Positions 1-8,529 of a DNA stretch of 32,169 nt are shown here, piece after piece (position 1 is the stretch's first letter; each line of letters begins with the position of its first letter). The DNA is from Minisyncoccota bacterium. GTDB taxonomy: Bacteria; Patescibacteriota; Minisyncoccia; Phycocordibacterales; UBA9973. The notes beneath the pieces are model-generated. The model saw only the letters and a list, made by a program, of their open reading frames with translations, made no database searches and was not told the DNA's origin. The stretch is from assembly GCA_018061145.1 (NCBI GenBank), contig JAGOUR010000003.1, positions 1-32,169 of the forward strand. Reading direction: 5' to 3'. The position numbers and the translations under genes are program-made.

Positions 1-639
1 CTACTATTCCTAGTTGTTGGAATATTGATAATATTGGGTGTAGTTATCGTTACCGAGGCAGAGCGTCCTATCCCAGTGACTTATGCACGTCAAATTCGTG
101 GCGGGGCGACTACTGGTGGATCAGAGACTTATATCCCTCTACGTGTGAATCAATCAGGAGTTATCCCTATAATCTTTGCTCTGTCTATACTATTGTTCCC
201 TCAAATGGCTGGCAATTTCCTAGCTGGTATGACAAATGGTACATTAAAGGCGATAGGTGATGCATTGCTATGGTTCGTACAAAATGTATGGCTGTACTCT
301 CTAGTCTACTTTATATTCGTATTTCTATTTACATATTTCTATACAGCAGTTACTTTTGATCCAAATCAAATAGCTGAGAATCTTCAGAAGAATGGTGCAT
401 TTATCCCAGGTATCCGTCCAGGAATCGCTACACGTGACTATATCGCAAAGATATTGAACCGTGTGACTCTGATGGGAGCTGTGTTCCTAGGTGTTATCGC
501 TGTTCTACCTCTAGTCATGAAGGCTATCACTGGAATCACTGCTTTTGCCCTCGGAGGTACTGCGCTTTTGATCGTAGTGTCTGTAGTGCTTGATATTATA
601 AAGAAAATTGAAGCCGAACTCTCGATGAGAGAGTACTAA
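1..639 (+). CDS. secY: Protein translocase subunit SecY, C-terminal part (5' truncated)
   Basis: SecY forms the membrane channel of the Sec translocase and partners SecE and SecA. The frame is open from base 1, so the gene begins outside the window; the TTG at 25 is not the start. The visible 212 residues carry the family's C-terminal half: the 'TEAERPIPVTYARQ' stretch, the 'VNQSGVIPIIFA' segment before a membrane helix, the 'FTYFYTAVTFDP' helix, 'NLQKNGAFIPGIRPG', and the last helices ending in 'SMREY'. SecY is usually about 420-450 aa, so roughly half is missing. A hairpin terminator follows directly, so secY ends its transcript here. In many bacteria secY, adk and map are neighbours, and that order is broadly kept in this window. 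Confidence 0.97.
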   Translation, partial: LLFLVVGILIILGVVIVTEAERPIPVTYARQIRGGATTGGSETYIPLRVNQSGVIPIIFALSILLFPQMAGNFLAGMTNGTLKAIGDALLWFVQNVWLYSLVYFIFVFLFTYFYTAVTFDPNQIAENLQKNGAFIPGIRPGIATRDYIAKILNRVTLMGAVFLGVIAVLPLVMKAITGITAFALGGTALLIVVSVVLDIIKKIEAELSMREY

Positions 640-671
640 AAAATTCCCTCATTTAATTGAGGGATTTTTTA
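640..671 (+). terminator. Intrinsic terminator of secY
   Basis: A stem TCCCTC (645-650) / GAGGGA (659-664) with an 8-base loop is followed by a run of T. It starts just after the secY stop. Confidence 0.85.
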
Positions 672-767
672 TGGTATATTAACAAAAGACCTGTCCCGTT
701 TAAAATTTAACTAGATTATAAAATCAGTAAAATATTTAAAACAGGAAGATTAAACAAAATTATCATT

Positions 768-783
768 TTTATTAATTAATAAA
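768..783. repeat. AT-only palindrome upstream of adk
   Basis: A perfect 16-base palindrome (TTTATTAA/TTAATAAA) ends 11 bases before the adk ATG. It could be an operator or just AT-rich chance. The rest of 672-794 shows no clear consensus promoter. Confidence 0.4.
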
Positions 784-794
784 TTTTATTTGGG

Positions 795-1385
795 ATGAAA
801 CCATACACATTTATATTTTTTGGAATAGCAGGTTCGGGGAAGGGTACTCAATTTGAGCTTTTAGAAAAATATTTAAAAGACAATAAATTAGCTGAAGAAG
901 TTATCTACGCATCATCAGGATCAGAATATCGTAAGTTGATCGATAATGGTGGTTATACAGGTCAAATTGTAAAGAAGACTTTGGAAAAAGGTTTTCTTCA
1001 GCCTGATTTTCTTACTACTTCATTTTTTACAAATGTTCTTGTTTCTAATCTTACTGCATTTACCTCTCTTGTTGCAGATGGTTATCCTCGCACTATTTCT
1101 CAATCACAGAGTTTTGAGAGTGCTATGAATTTTTATGAGAGAAGTGATATCCACATTATTTATATAGAAGTAGGTAAAGAAGAGGCTACGAAGCGCATGA
1201 AGTTACGTGCCCGTGCGGACGATACAGATGATGCTATATCTAGGAGATTTGATGAATATATCCAAAATGTTTTACCATCAATGAAATACTTTGAAGGTAA
1301 AGAGGGTTATAATTTGCATACAATAAACGGAGAGCAATCTGTAGAACAAGTTCACTCTGATATTATTAAAGCTCTAGGAATATAA
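795..1385 (+). CDS. adk: Adenylate kinase
   Basis: It interconverts ATP + AMP and 2 ADP in the cytoplasm. The 196-aa protein has the P-loop 'GIAGSGKGTQ' at residues 10-19, the AMP-site motif 'DGYPRT' at 95-100 (usually DGFPRT), and the arginine-rich 'RARADDT' with 'ISRRFDEY' near 138-155 that flanks the lid. The lid is the short type: no zinc-finger insertion is present. The ATG at 795 gives the normal N-terminus a few residues before the P-loop. No Shine-Dalgarno sequence is seen, only GGG touching the ATG. A pyrH-like kinase follows after 45 bases, probably in the same transcript. Confidence 0.93.
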   Translation: MKPYTFIFFGIAGSGKGTQFELLEKYLKDNKLAEEVIYASSGSEYRKLIDNGGYTGQIVKKTLEKGFLQPDFLTTSFFTNVLVSNLTAFTSLVADGYPRTISQSQSFESAMNFYERSDIHIIYIEVGKEEATKRMKLRARADDTDDAISRRFDEYIQNVLPSMKYFEGKEGYNLHTINGEQSVEQVHSDIIKALGI

Positions 1386-1430
1386 ATAGAATGGACCCCA
1401 AAAGAAGCCTTTTATATAAATTAAAATTTT

Positions 1431-2159
1431 ATGCCAAACAATAATATGCAAGATAATTTAGCTTCTAACGGGGCAGGTAAACAAAAGCGCATCGTTATAT
1501 CTTTGGGGGGATCACTCGTAGTTCCAGACGAGGTAGATGTTTCGTTTTTGTCAGCTTTTGTTAAATTAATTTCTGAATTTGTAAATGATGGTTTTAAATT
1601 CGTGATCATCACAGGCGGGGGCCGGACTTGTAGGAATTATAATGAATATCTAAAAAATATTGTGTCTCCTACAGAGGAAGATCTAGACTGGATGGGCATA
1701 GCTGCTACAAGGCTCAATGCTGAATTGGTCCGTATTGCATTTGATGGACTCGCTCATCCATATATAATTCTCGATCCAGATCATATGCCCGAGACCGATA
1801 AATCTATCATCGTAGGTGGTGGGTGGAAGCCGGGGAATAGTAGCGATCTAGCTGCTGTGCATGTAGCTAGGATAGTAAATGCAGGACGAGTGATAAATCT
1901 TTCAAATATTGATTTTGCTTATGATAAAGATCCAAATAAATATCCTGATGCAAAAAAGATAGAGGATACTACTTGGGCAGAGTTCAGAAAGATATTGCCA
2001 GATGAATGGCACCCAGGACTCTCATCACCCTTTGATCCAGTAGCAGCCCGTGAATCAGAAGAGCTAGGGCTCGAGGTAGTGATCATGAATGGTAAAAATA
2101 TTGAGAATTTGAAAAATTATTTAAATGGGGGAGAATTTTTAGGGACGTTAATAAAATAA
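1431..2159 (+). CDS. pyrH: UMP kinase, archaeal-like amino-acid-kinase type
   Basis: It is predicted to phosphorylate UMP to UDP in pyrimidine nucleotide synthesis. The 242-aa protein has the amino-acid-kinase fold signatures: 'ISLGGSLVVPD' at 23-33, the glycine-rich 'ITGGGRTCRNY' at 60-70, 'GIAATRLNAELV' near 88, 'GGGWKPGNSSDLAA' near 130, and the nucleotide-site 'NLSNIDFAYDKDP' near 155. The glycine patterns resemble the short archaeal-type UMP kinases more than the E. coli enzyme. About 18 N-terminal residues precede the first strand; an internal ATG at 1446 is an alternative start. It follows adk, so two NMP kinases sit together. Confidence 0.85.
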   Translation: MPNNNMQDNLASNGAGKQKRIVISLGGSLVVPDEVDVSFLSAFVKLISEFVNDGFKFVIITGGGRTCRNYNEYLKNIVSPTEEDLDWMGIAATRLNAELVRIAFDGLAHPYIILDPDHMPETDKSIIVGGGWKPGNSSDLAAVHVARIVNAGRVINLSNIDFAYDKDPNKYPDAKKIEDTTWAEFRKILPDEWHPGLSSPFDPVAARESEELGLEVVIMNGKNIENLKNYLNGGEFLGTLIK

Positions 2160-2176
2160 TCCTTACTTTGATTAAA

Positions 2177-3742
2177 ATGAATCCTGAAAGTAAAAATTGT
2201 CAGAATTGTAAAAAAACTTTTGTGATAGAGGTTGATGATTTTTCTTTCTATGAAAAGATCGGTGTACCAGCACCGACTTTTTGCCCTCAGTGTCGCAGGC
2301 AAAGAAGGATGACATGGAGGAATGATTTTACTTTTTATAATAGAAAGTGTGATTCTACTGGTAAAAATATAATATCTCTTTATTCTCCAGAAAAGGATAG
2401 GAAAGTATATTCAGTAAAAGAATGGTGGAGCGACAATTGGGATCCAAAATCTTATGGACGCGACTTTGATTTTTCTCGTCCTTTTTTTGATCAATTCCAT
2501 GAACTTGAAAAAGAAGTTCCTCTAATCGCACTTATGAACGATGATGGTATTGGTAGTGTGAATTGTGAGTATACTCAAAATGAAGCTTATGCAAAAAATT
2601 CTTATATGGTTTCGATGGCTTGGAAGAATGAAGATTGCATGTACTCATATGGAGTATCAGGTCCAAATGCTGTAGAGGTTGTAGATTCGATGGATATTTT
2701 TGCATCAGAGAGAATCTATGAATCAATATTTTTGAACCAGTGTTACGATTGTAAATTTTGTTTTTATTCTCAAAATTTGATTTCAAGCTCTTTTTGTTAT
2801 GACTGCCGAAATCTTCAGGATTGTTTTATGTGCGTTGGTTTGCGTGGTGGGCAGTATATGTTCAAAAATGAGCAATATACAAAAGAAGATTATCATAAAA
2901 TAATATCTGAATTTACGCTGGGTAGTTATAGTGGTCAACAAGAGGCAAAAAAAGAATTCGCTCATTTTATTTCTAATTTTCCTTTAGGTGAACCATTCAT
3001 GATTAATTGTGTTGATTGTGTAGGTGAAGCGCTTTTGAATAGTAATAATGCAAAGTATTGTTATACGGGCAGACGCCTTCATAATGTTAAATTTTTTGAA
3101 AATGGGAATGATATAAAAGATGGATACGATATGTTAGTAGGGGGAGAGAATGAGATGTGCTACGAAGGTATTACTCCAGACAATGACCGCTTGGCATTAT
3201 TCACTATTTTTTCATATAAATGTAGTGATGTTTGCTATGTTGAGCATTGTTTTGGGTCATCTGACCTATTTGGATGTTCTGGGTTAAGGCAAGCTCAGTA
3301 TTGCGTACTAAATAAGCAATATTCAAAACAGGAGTATTTTGATCTTAAGGCGAAAATAATTGCTCATATGAAGAACACAGGAGAATGGGGTGAATTCTTC
3401 CCATCAAAGTATTCCCATTTTGGGTACAACGAAACCATAGCTCAGGATAATTATCCTCTCACAAAAGAACAAGCCTTGTCTCAAGGTTTTAATTATTTTG
3501 ATCACATTCAATTTACTACAGGCAGGGAGACGTTATCCTTGGAAAATTTACCTGATAATATAGAAGATGTTGATGATTCTATTAAGCATCAAATTTTACG
3601 ATGCGAAGAAACAGGAAGAAACTATATCATTACAGACCAGGAGCTTAATTTTTATAGAAAAATGAAGATACCTATTCCAAGAAAGTGTTTCTTTGCTAGA
3701 CACTCAGACCGGGTATCTCAAAGGAGAAAAAGAATTTTTTAG
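2177..3742 (+). CDS. Cys-rich protein of unknown function with duplicated terminal and internal modules
   Basis: I do not know a function. The ATG at 2177 gives 521 aa; a TTG nine bases upstream is possible but less likely. The N-terminus is a zinc-ribbon-like module with C8-x2-C11 and C36-x2-C39, followed by 'RRQRR'. The C-terminus (about 473-521) repeats its layout: C476, 'FYRKMKIPIPRKC' (C504), then basic residues. The terminal cysteine pairs are reduced to single ones there. The middle holds many CxxC pairs and two copies of a 'C-x-GLRxxQY..N.QY.K..Y' motif at about 219 and 367. No signal peptide or membrane helix is seen. I recall similar proteins from Patescibacteria, always as hypothetical. 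Metal binding is inferred from the cysteines only. Confidence 0.85.
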   Translation: MNPESKNCQNCKKTFVIEVDDFSFYEKIGVPAPTFCPQCRRQRRMTWRNDFTFYNRKCDSTGKNIISLYSPEKDRKVYSVKEWWSDNWDPKSYGRDFDFSRPFFDQFHELEKEVPLIALMNDDGIGSVNCEYTQNEAYAKNSYMVSMAWKNEDCMYSYGVSGPNAVEVVDSMDIFASERIYESIFLNQCYDCKFCFYSQNLISSSFCYDCRNLQDCFMCVGLRGGQYMFKNEQYTKEDYHKIISEFTLGSYSGQQEAKKEFAHFISNFPLGEPFMINCVDCVGEALLNSNNAKYCYTGRRLHNVKFFENGNDIKDGYDMLVGGENEMCYEGITPDNDRLALFTIFSYKCSDVCYVEHCFGSSDLFGCSGLRQAQYCVLNKQYSKQEYFDLKAKIIAHMKNTGEWGEFFPSKYSHFGYNETIAQDNYPLTKEQALSQGFNYFDHIQFTTGRETLSLENLPDNIEDVDDSIKHQILRCEETGRNYIITDQELNFYRKMKIPIPRKCFFARHSDRVSQRRKRIF

Positions 3743-3743
3743 T

Positions 3744-3772
3744 TTGCAAAAAAGGTATATATTGGATAATAT
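3744..3772 (+). promoter_or_regulatory. Promoter of map
   Basis: -35 TTGCAA (3744-3749), 17-base spacer, -10 TAATAT (3767-3772). The ATG lies 8 bases after the -10, so the mRNA should be almost leaderless. Confidence 0.6.
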
Positions 3773-3780
3773 AAGCAAAT

Positions 3781-4548
3781 ATGGCAGTAATAATAAAAAC
3801 AGCAGAAGAGATCGAGATATTGAGGGAAGGGGGTAAAATACTTGCCGAGATTTTAGCATTGGTTGCCGAAAAGGTGGCACCCGGCATCTCTACTTATGAG
3901 CTTGATCAGTATGCTTATAAATTGATAAAGGAGAGGGGTGGGGATCCTGCATTTTTGAACTATCGCCCAGAGGGTCATGCAAAGCCATACCCAGCTACAC
4001 TATGCTCATCTGTGAATAGCGAGATTGTCCACGGTATACCAAAGAGAGGTATCATACTAAAAGAGGGGGATATCGTATCTATCGACCTGGGTATCAAGTA
4101 CAAGGGTCTCTATACAGATCATGCTATGACTGTAGGCGTAGGGGCAATATCCAAGAGAGATCAGAGATTACTAGATGATACTCGTGAGGCGCTAGATATC
4201 GGTATCTGGGCAGCTCGTGGAGGTGCTACAACAGGTGATATAGGCTATGCCATCGAGTCATTCGTACACAATCGCTATGGTATCGTCAGAGAGCTCTCAG
4301 GCCACGGTGTAGGCAAGAAGATTCATGAAGATCCATACATCCCAAACTACGGCAAGGCAGGCAAGGGTACAAAGCTCGTTCCAGGCATGGTAGTAGCCAT
4401 AGAGCCTATGCTCACATCGGGCAGTGCTCATATCTATGTCGCTGATGATGGATATACAGTAAAGACAGAGGATGGCGGACGTGCTGCTCACTTTGAGCAC
4501 ACTATACTCATCACCGAAGGCGACCCAGAAATTCTAACTAAAATCTAA
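3781..4548 (+). CDS. map: Methionine aminopeptidase, type I
   Basis: It removes the N-terminal methionine from nascent proteins in the cytosol. The 255-aa length is normal for type I enzymes. All five metal ligands are visible: D102 in 'SIDLG', D113 in 'YTDHA', H175 in 'GHGVG', E208 in 'AIEPM' and E239 in 'HFEHT'. The substrate-site H84 in 'EIVHGIP' is also present. There is no N-terminal zinc-finger or SH3-like extension. It has its own promoter overlapping the end of the Cys-rich gene and its own terminator downstream, so it is probably monocistronic. Confidence 0.97.
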   Translation: MAVIIKTAEEIEILREGGKILAEILALVAEKVAPGISTYELDQYAYKLIKERGGDPAFLNYRPEGHAKPYPATLCSSVNSEIVHGIPKRGIILKEGDIVSIDLGIKYKGLYTDHAMTVGVGAISKRDQRLLDDTREALDIGIWAARGGATTGDIGYAIESFVHNRYGIVRELSGHGVGKKIHEDPYIPNYGKAGKGTKLVPGMVVAIEPMLTSGSAHIYVADDGYTVKTEDGGRAAHFEHTILITEGDPEILTKI

Positions 4549-4550
4549 AT

Positions 4551-4586
4551 AAAAAATACACCAGTCCGACTGGTGTATTTTTTATT
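4551..4586 (+). terminator. Intrinsic terminator of map
   Basis: Stem TACACCAG (4557-4564) / CTGGTGTA (4570-4577), 5-base loop, extended by A-run/T-run pairing and followed by T-rich sequence. Confidence 0.9.
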
Positions 4587-4602
4587 TAGATGTCATTGAT
4601 GA

Positions 4603-4608
4603 TATAAT
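4603..4608 (+). promoter_or_regulatory. -10 element of the ATPase operon
   Basis: TGA-TATAAT, an extended -10 form, ends exactly 6 bases before the ATG at 4615. No good -35 is seen. The spacing predicts a leaderless transcript. Confidence 0.6.
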
Positions 4609-4614
4609 TTAGGA

Positions 4615-7344
4615 ATGGAAGGACTTAATTTAAATAATACACCAAAGTTTAAAACACCAGAGGAAGAGTTGGTTTTTTTACGTGCTCATATAGCAGAGCG
4701 TGAACGCGAGCTCAAAGAAGGGGGTCAAGATGTGAACAAAGAGGCCCTCACCCATAGTGTGATAGGTGAGTACAAGAATCACCAGCCAGAGACCGTCATG
4801 CACGAGAGTGCTGTTATGGACAAAAAAGAGCACGAAGCTCTCGTTCTGAGATTAAAGCCAGAGAGTCATGATTCAAAGATGGAGGAATTATTGGGGATAT
4901 TACTTTCAAAGGGTGTATCTAGTGCATTGTCTGTTGTAGAAAAATTAAAAAATCCACATCTGGATGATGATTTCAATCGTTTCCTTATCGAGTATCTGCA
5001 CAGCACACACAAGGTCCCAGGACTCAAAGAGGGTACTCCACTTTTCAAAGCCCTCGATATATCTCTATTTGAGATCACACTCCCAGATCCAAATGACAAT
5101 GAGAATGATAAAAAGAGCCTAAAAGAATTACTCTCTGCTATGGAGCAGTTTTATGCTGGTATGCACTCTGTGGGTGACAATAGGCAGAATCATAGTCGGG
5201 ATCATTTTACTCTCGAGGTGGCTCTTGCCGAAGGGTCAGATCAATTTATCTTTTATGCAGCAGTGCCATCTCGAAAGGCTGATCTTTTTGAAAAGCAATT
5301 GCTCGGAGTTCACCCTCATGCAAAGGTTAATCTTTTGACTGATGATTACAATATCTTCCGCGACGGAGGTGAGATCGCTGGCTCAATAGCAAAGCTCGCT
5401 AATTTTGAAGTGTATCCTATTAAATTATACGATGCGATTGATCATGATCCTCTTAATATTATTTTGAATGTATTTACAAAGCTAAAGAAAGAGGGGGAGG
5501 GGGCGTCTATACAGATAGTGATGCAGCCAGAGGGTGATGGATTGATTATTGAATACAATAGAATTTTGAAAGATGTTAAAAATGGTATGTCTGTAAAAGA
5601 TGCTCGATCGATAACTCGTCAGATAGGTAAAGAATTTGGCAAATTGGCTTCAGAAATTTTCTTTGGGACAAATAAAGAAAAAGAAGAGAAAAAGGTAAAT
5701 GATTTTGCTGTAGAATCTATTACTGAAAAAGTAAAGAGTACGATAATGACGACAAATATCCGTATCCTTGTCTCTGCTGAGACAAAAGATAGAGCAAATC
5801 AGATTCTCCAGGATGTGGAATCTTCATTTAATCAATTTACCGAGGCAGATAGAAATGGTTTTGATTTCGAGCATAAAGAGGGAGGCGACTTGTTAAAGCT
5901 CGCTCATGATTTTGCTTATCGCACACTCGACACTGATTATCCTACTCCATTGAATTTAAAAGAGTTGGCTACTGTTTTCCACTTCCCATACAGCATCGGT
6001 GACTCTCCACAGCTCAAACAAGCAAAAGCAGGTATTGCACCTGCACCTATCGAGATGGGCGCAGAGGGTGTGATCCTAGGTCACAATGATTATCGTGGCA
6101 TAGACAAGACTATATACTTTGCACCAGAGGATCGCGTACGACATATGTATGTCATCGGTCAGACTGGTACAGGTAAGACTACAATAATGAAGAATATGAT
6201 AGCTCAGGATATCCGTGCAGGACACGGTGTGTGCTACATAGATCCACACGGTACAGACATTCAGGATATCCTATCTTACATCCCACCAGAGCGCCTAGAT
6301 GACGTGATCTACTTTGACCCTGCATATACAGCTCGCCCTATGGGTCTGAATATGCTTGAATTCGATCCAAAGTATCCAGAGCAAAAGACTTTTGTCGTGA
6401 ATGAATTGATGGGTATATTCAACAAGCTTTTCGATATGAAGACTTCCGGGGGTCCTATGTTCGAGCAGTATTTCAAGAACTCGGCATTCCTAGTTATGGA
6501 GCACCCAGAGAGTGGTTCAACACTGTTGGAGATTGGACGTGTTCTTTCCGACAAGGCTTTTCGTGATATGAAGCTCGAGCACTGTAAAAATCCAATCATC
6601 AAACAATTCTGGGTCAATGCTGAGCAGACGACAGGGGATCAATCTCTTGCGAACTTCGTGCCATACCTGACTTCAAAGTTCGACAACTTTATCTCAAACG
6701 ATATTATGCGCCCAGTAGTACTCCAAGAAAAATCAGTATTCAACTTCCGAGACATCATGGACAATAAAAAGATATTACTCGTGAATCTTTCAAAGGGTCG
6801 CCTCGGGGAGATCAATGCGAATCTGATCGGAATGCTCATAGTGGGCAAGATCCAGATGGCAGCACTCTCTCGTGTGGATATGTACGGACAAAAGATGAAT
6901 GACTTTTATCTATATATCGACGAGTTCCAAAATGTGACTACAGACGCTATCGAATCTATCCTCTCAGAAGCTCGTAAATACAGACTGTCTCTAACTATCG
7001 CTCACCAGTACATCGCTCAGCTCGAGGATAATATCAAGAATGCAGTATTCGGTAACGTAGGTTCTATGACTGTATTCCGAGTGGGTGCCGAAGATGCAGA
7101 ATTCCTGGAGAGTAAATTCAAGCCCGTATTCACAGCCAAGGATATCATGAAGATTGATAATAGAAATGCGTATATGTCTATGCTTGTAAAAGGTCAACCT
7201 ACAAAACCATTCAATATAGCTACATTTGCGCCACCTCAGGGGAATATGGCGATAGTAGAGAGCATAAAAGAATTGTCATATCTAAAATACGGCCGTGACC
7301 GCGAGGAAGTAGAGGAGGAGATTATGGATAAATACAGAAATTAA
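4615..7344 (+). CDS. VirD4/TraG-like (HerA-FtsK superfamily) ATPase
   Basis: A 909-aa DNA- or protein-pumping ATPase of the type IV secretion coupling-protein kind. The Walker A motif GQTGTGKT is at 515-522 and the Walker B 'FYLYIDEFQN' at 764-773. They are followed by 'SEARKYRLSLTIAHQYIAQL', the sensor-like region typical of TraG/VirD4 and HerA-like proteins. 'DPHGTDIQDIL' and 'LNMLEFDP' between them also fit. The N-terminal 450 residues have no membrane helix, unlike classical VirD4, so this is a soluble form, which I recall as common in Patescibacteria. No other type IV secretion genes (VirB4, VirB6) are in the window. Two exported paralogs of unknown function follow immediately, suggesting linked roles. 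The exact substrate is unknown. Confidence 0.85.
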   Translation: MEGLNLNNTPKFKTPEEELVFLRAHIAERERELKEGGQDVNKEALTHSVIGEYKNHQPETVMHESAVMDKKEHEALVLRLKPESHDSKMEELLGILLSKGVSSALSVVEKLKNPHLDDDFNRFLIEYLHSTHKVPGLKEGTPLFKALDISLFEITLPDPNDNENDKKSLKELLSAMEQFYAGMHSVGDNRQNHSRDHFTLEVALAEGSDQFIFYAAVPSRKADLFEKQLLGVHPHAKVNLLTDDYNIFRDGGEIAGSIAKLANFEVYPIKLYDAIDHDPLNIILNVFTKLKKEGEGASIQIVMQPEGDGLIIEYNRILKDVKNGMSVKDARSITRQIGKEFGKLASEIFFGTNKEKEEKKVNDFAVESITEKVKSTIMTTNIRILVSAETKDRANQILQDVESSFNQFTEADRNGFDFEHKEGGDLLKLAHDFAYRTLDTDYPTPLNLKELATVFHFPYSIGDSPQLKQAKAGIAPAPIEMGAEGVILGHNDYRGIDKTIYFAPEDRVRHMYVIGQTGTGKTTIMKNMIAQDIRAGHGVCYIDPHGTDIQDILSYIPPERLDDVIYFDPAYTARPMGLNMLEFDPKYPEQKTFVVNELMGIFNKLFDMKTSGGPMFEQYFKNSAFLVMEHPESGSTLLEIGRVLSDKAFRDMKLEHCKNPIIKQFWVNAEQTTGDQSLANFVPYLTSKFDNFISNDIMRPVVLQEKSVFNFRDIMDNKKILLVNLSKGRLGEINANLIGMLIVGKIQMAALSRVDMYGQKMNDFYLYIDEFQNVTTDAIESILSEARKYRLSLTIAHQYIAQLEDNIKNAVFGNVGSMTVFRVGAEDAEFLESKFKPVFTAKDIMKIDNRNAYMSMLVKGQPTKPFNIATFAPPQGNMAIVESIKELSYLKYGRDREEVEEEIMDKYRN

Positions 7345-7346
7345 AA

Positions 7347-8519
7347 ATGAAAGAAGGATTTTTCAACAGAGCAAAAGAGGGGATTAAGAAGGTAGTAAAG
7401 ACCGGGGCTCTTGTTGGTATGACTGGGGCTGCTGCTTTTGCAGCAAAAGAAACAAAGCCTCTGGATACACAAAATAAAAATTCTAATTTAGTTAAGGTTG
7501 AAGATATAAATGACCAAAGATTAAAGGCTTATAATGATAGCAATGAGTTGTATATTAAGTATCGTGACCATGTTCAGTCAGAATTCAACCTTATTCAAAC
7601 ACCAGAAGCTGAAAAAGAATCTCATGAATTAATGAGTAAATATATTGAAAATATATATCAAAAATTGGATGAAAAAGATGTTGAGGTTCTGCATAAATAT
7701 GGAGTAGATTGTAAAGTTGATATGCCATTAGATGTTAAGAATTCAAATTATATTAAAAATGAATCTCTTATAAAAAAAGAAATGAGAGGTATTCTGTTTA
7801 AAAAAATCGAGGAAAATGAAAAAATAACTTCTGTTGATGAAAAAGATCATCTTTTAGGTCGCATAAATTATTTGTTTACTTGCGTAGAATTTATCAGGCC
7901 AGACCCAAACAATAAGCCACTTACTCAATTTGATTTTAAGGAAATAGATTCAAGTTTCCAGGAGAGGGGGATAAAACCTATTTCTTGGGATGAAAAAGAA
8001 AAAAAAATTACTACAAACAGAAAATATGTTGTACTTGGTGAGTATGGAGAAATGTGGTTAGGGGGAGAAGTTAGCGACGATAAGACCTACACAAGAATAA
8101 TATATTCCCCAAAATTTAGAGAGCCTAGTATAAAAGTTGTCTTGAACGAGAATTTAAAAAATGGAAAAGAAATCATTAGTAATAAAATAAAAGAGACGCA
8201 AAATACTCCAGCACCAAAAGTTGAGGTTATTAAAAATGATACACAGGAAATCTCCGATACTACTAATATAGAGCCTGATATAAAAAAAGAAAATTTTAGA
8301 AATCCAAATCAGAAATTATTCTTTCAAGGCTATCGTTTTCGTGAAATAACAGGCCAACCACAGGGTTATTATTCTATTGAAGAAGTTAATAAGCTATTAG
8401 AGGAAAAAGGGTTTGAACCTATTTCTGACGAGAGCAAACCACAATCTTATTTTAATTATGAGATTAAAAAGATATCAGATACAGAAAAAACAAATAATGT
8501 TTTGTATAGTAAAAAATAA
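7347..8519 (+). CDS. Exported protein of unknown function, paralog A
   Basis: Not recognised. This 390-aa protein starts two bases after the ATPase stop. Its N-terminus has a basic amphipathic stretch ('MKEGFFNRAKEGIKK') and then a hydrophobic segment 'TGALVGMTGAAAFAA' (about 19-33), which looks like a signal peptide or membrane anchor. Residues 53-72 carry 'NDQRLKAYNDS.ELY', and 324-342 carry 'FFQGYRFREITGQPQGYY'. Both motifs and the N-terminus recur in the next gene, whereas the charged middle does not. Codons and base composition are more AT-rich than in the ATPase gene. Secretion, perhaps helped by the neighbouring ATPase, is inference. Confidence 0.85.
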   Translation: MKEGFFNRAKEGIKKVVKTGALVGMTGAAAFAAKETKPLDTQNKNSNLVKVEDINDQRLKAYNDSNELYIKYRDHVQSEFNLIQTPEAEKESHELMSKYIENIYQKLDEKDVEVLHKYGVDCKVDMPLDVKNSNYIKNESLIKKEMRGILFKKIEENEKITSVDEKDHLLGRINYLFTCVEFIRPDPNNKPLTQFDFKEIDSSFQERGIKPISWDEKEKKITTNRKYVVLGEYGEMWLGGEVSDDKTYTRIIYSPKFREPSIKVVLNENLKNGKEIISNKIKETQNTPAPKVEVIKNDTQEISDTTNIEPDIKKENFRNPNQKLFFQGYRFREITGQPQGYYSIEEVNKLLEEKGFEPISDESKPQSYFNYEIKKISDTEKTNNVLYSKK

Positions 8520-8529
8520 AATTTAATTT

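Noticed and set aside
2532-2965. Minus-strand frames inside the Cys-rich gene
   Set aside because: Antisense shadows without family features; the plus-strand gene is continuous and structured.
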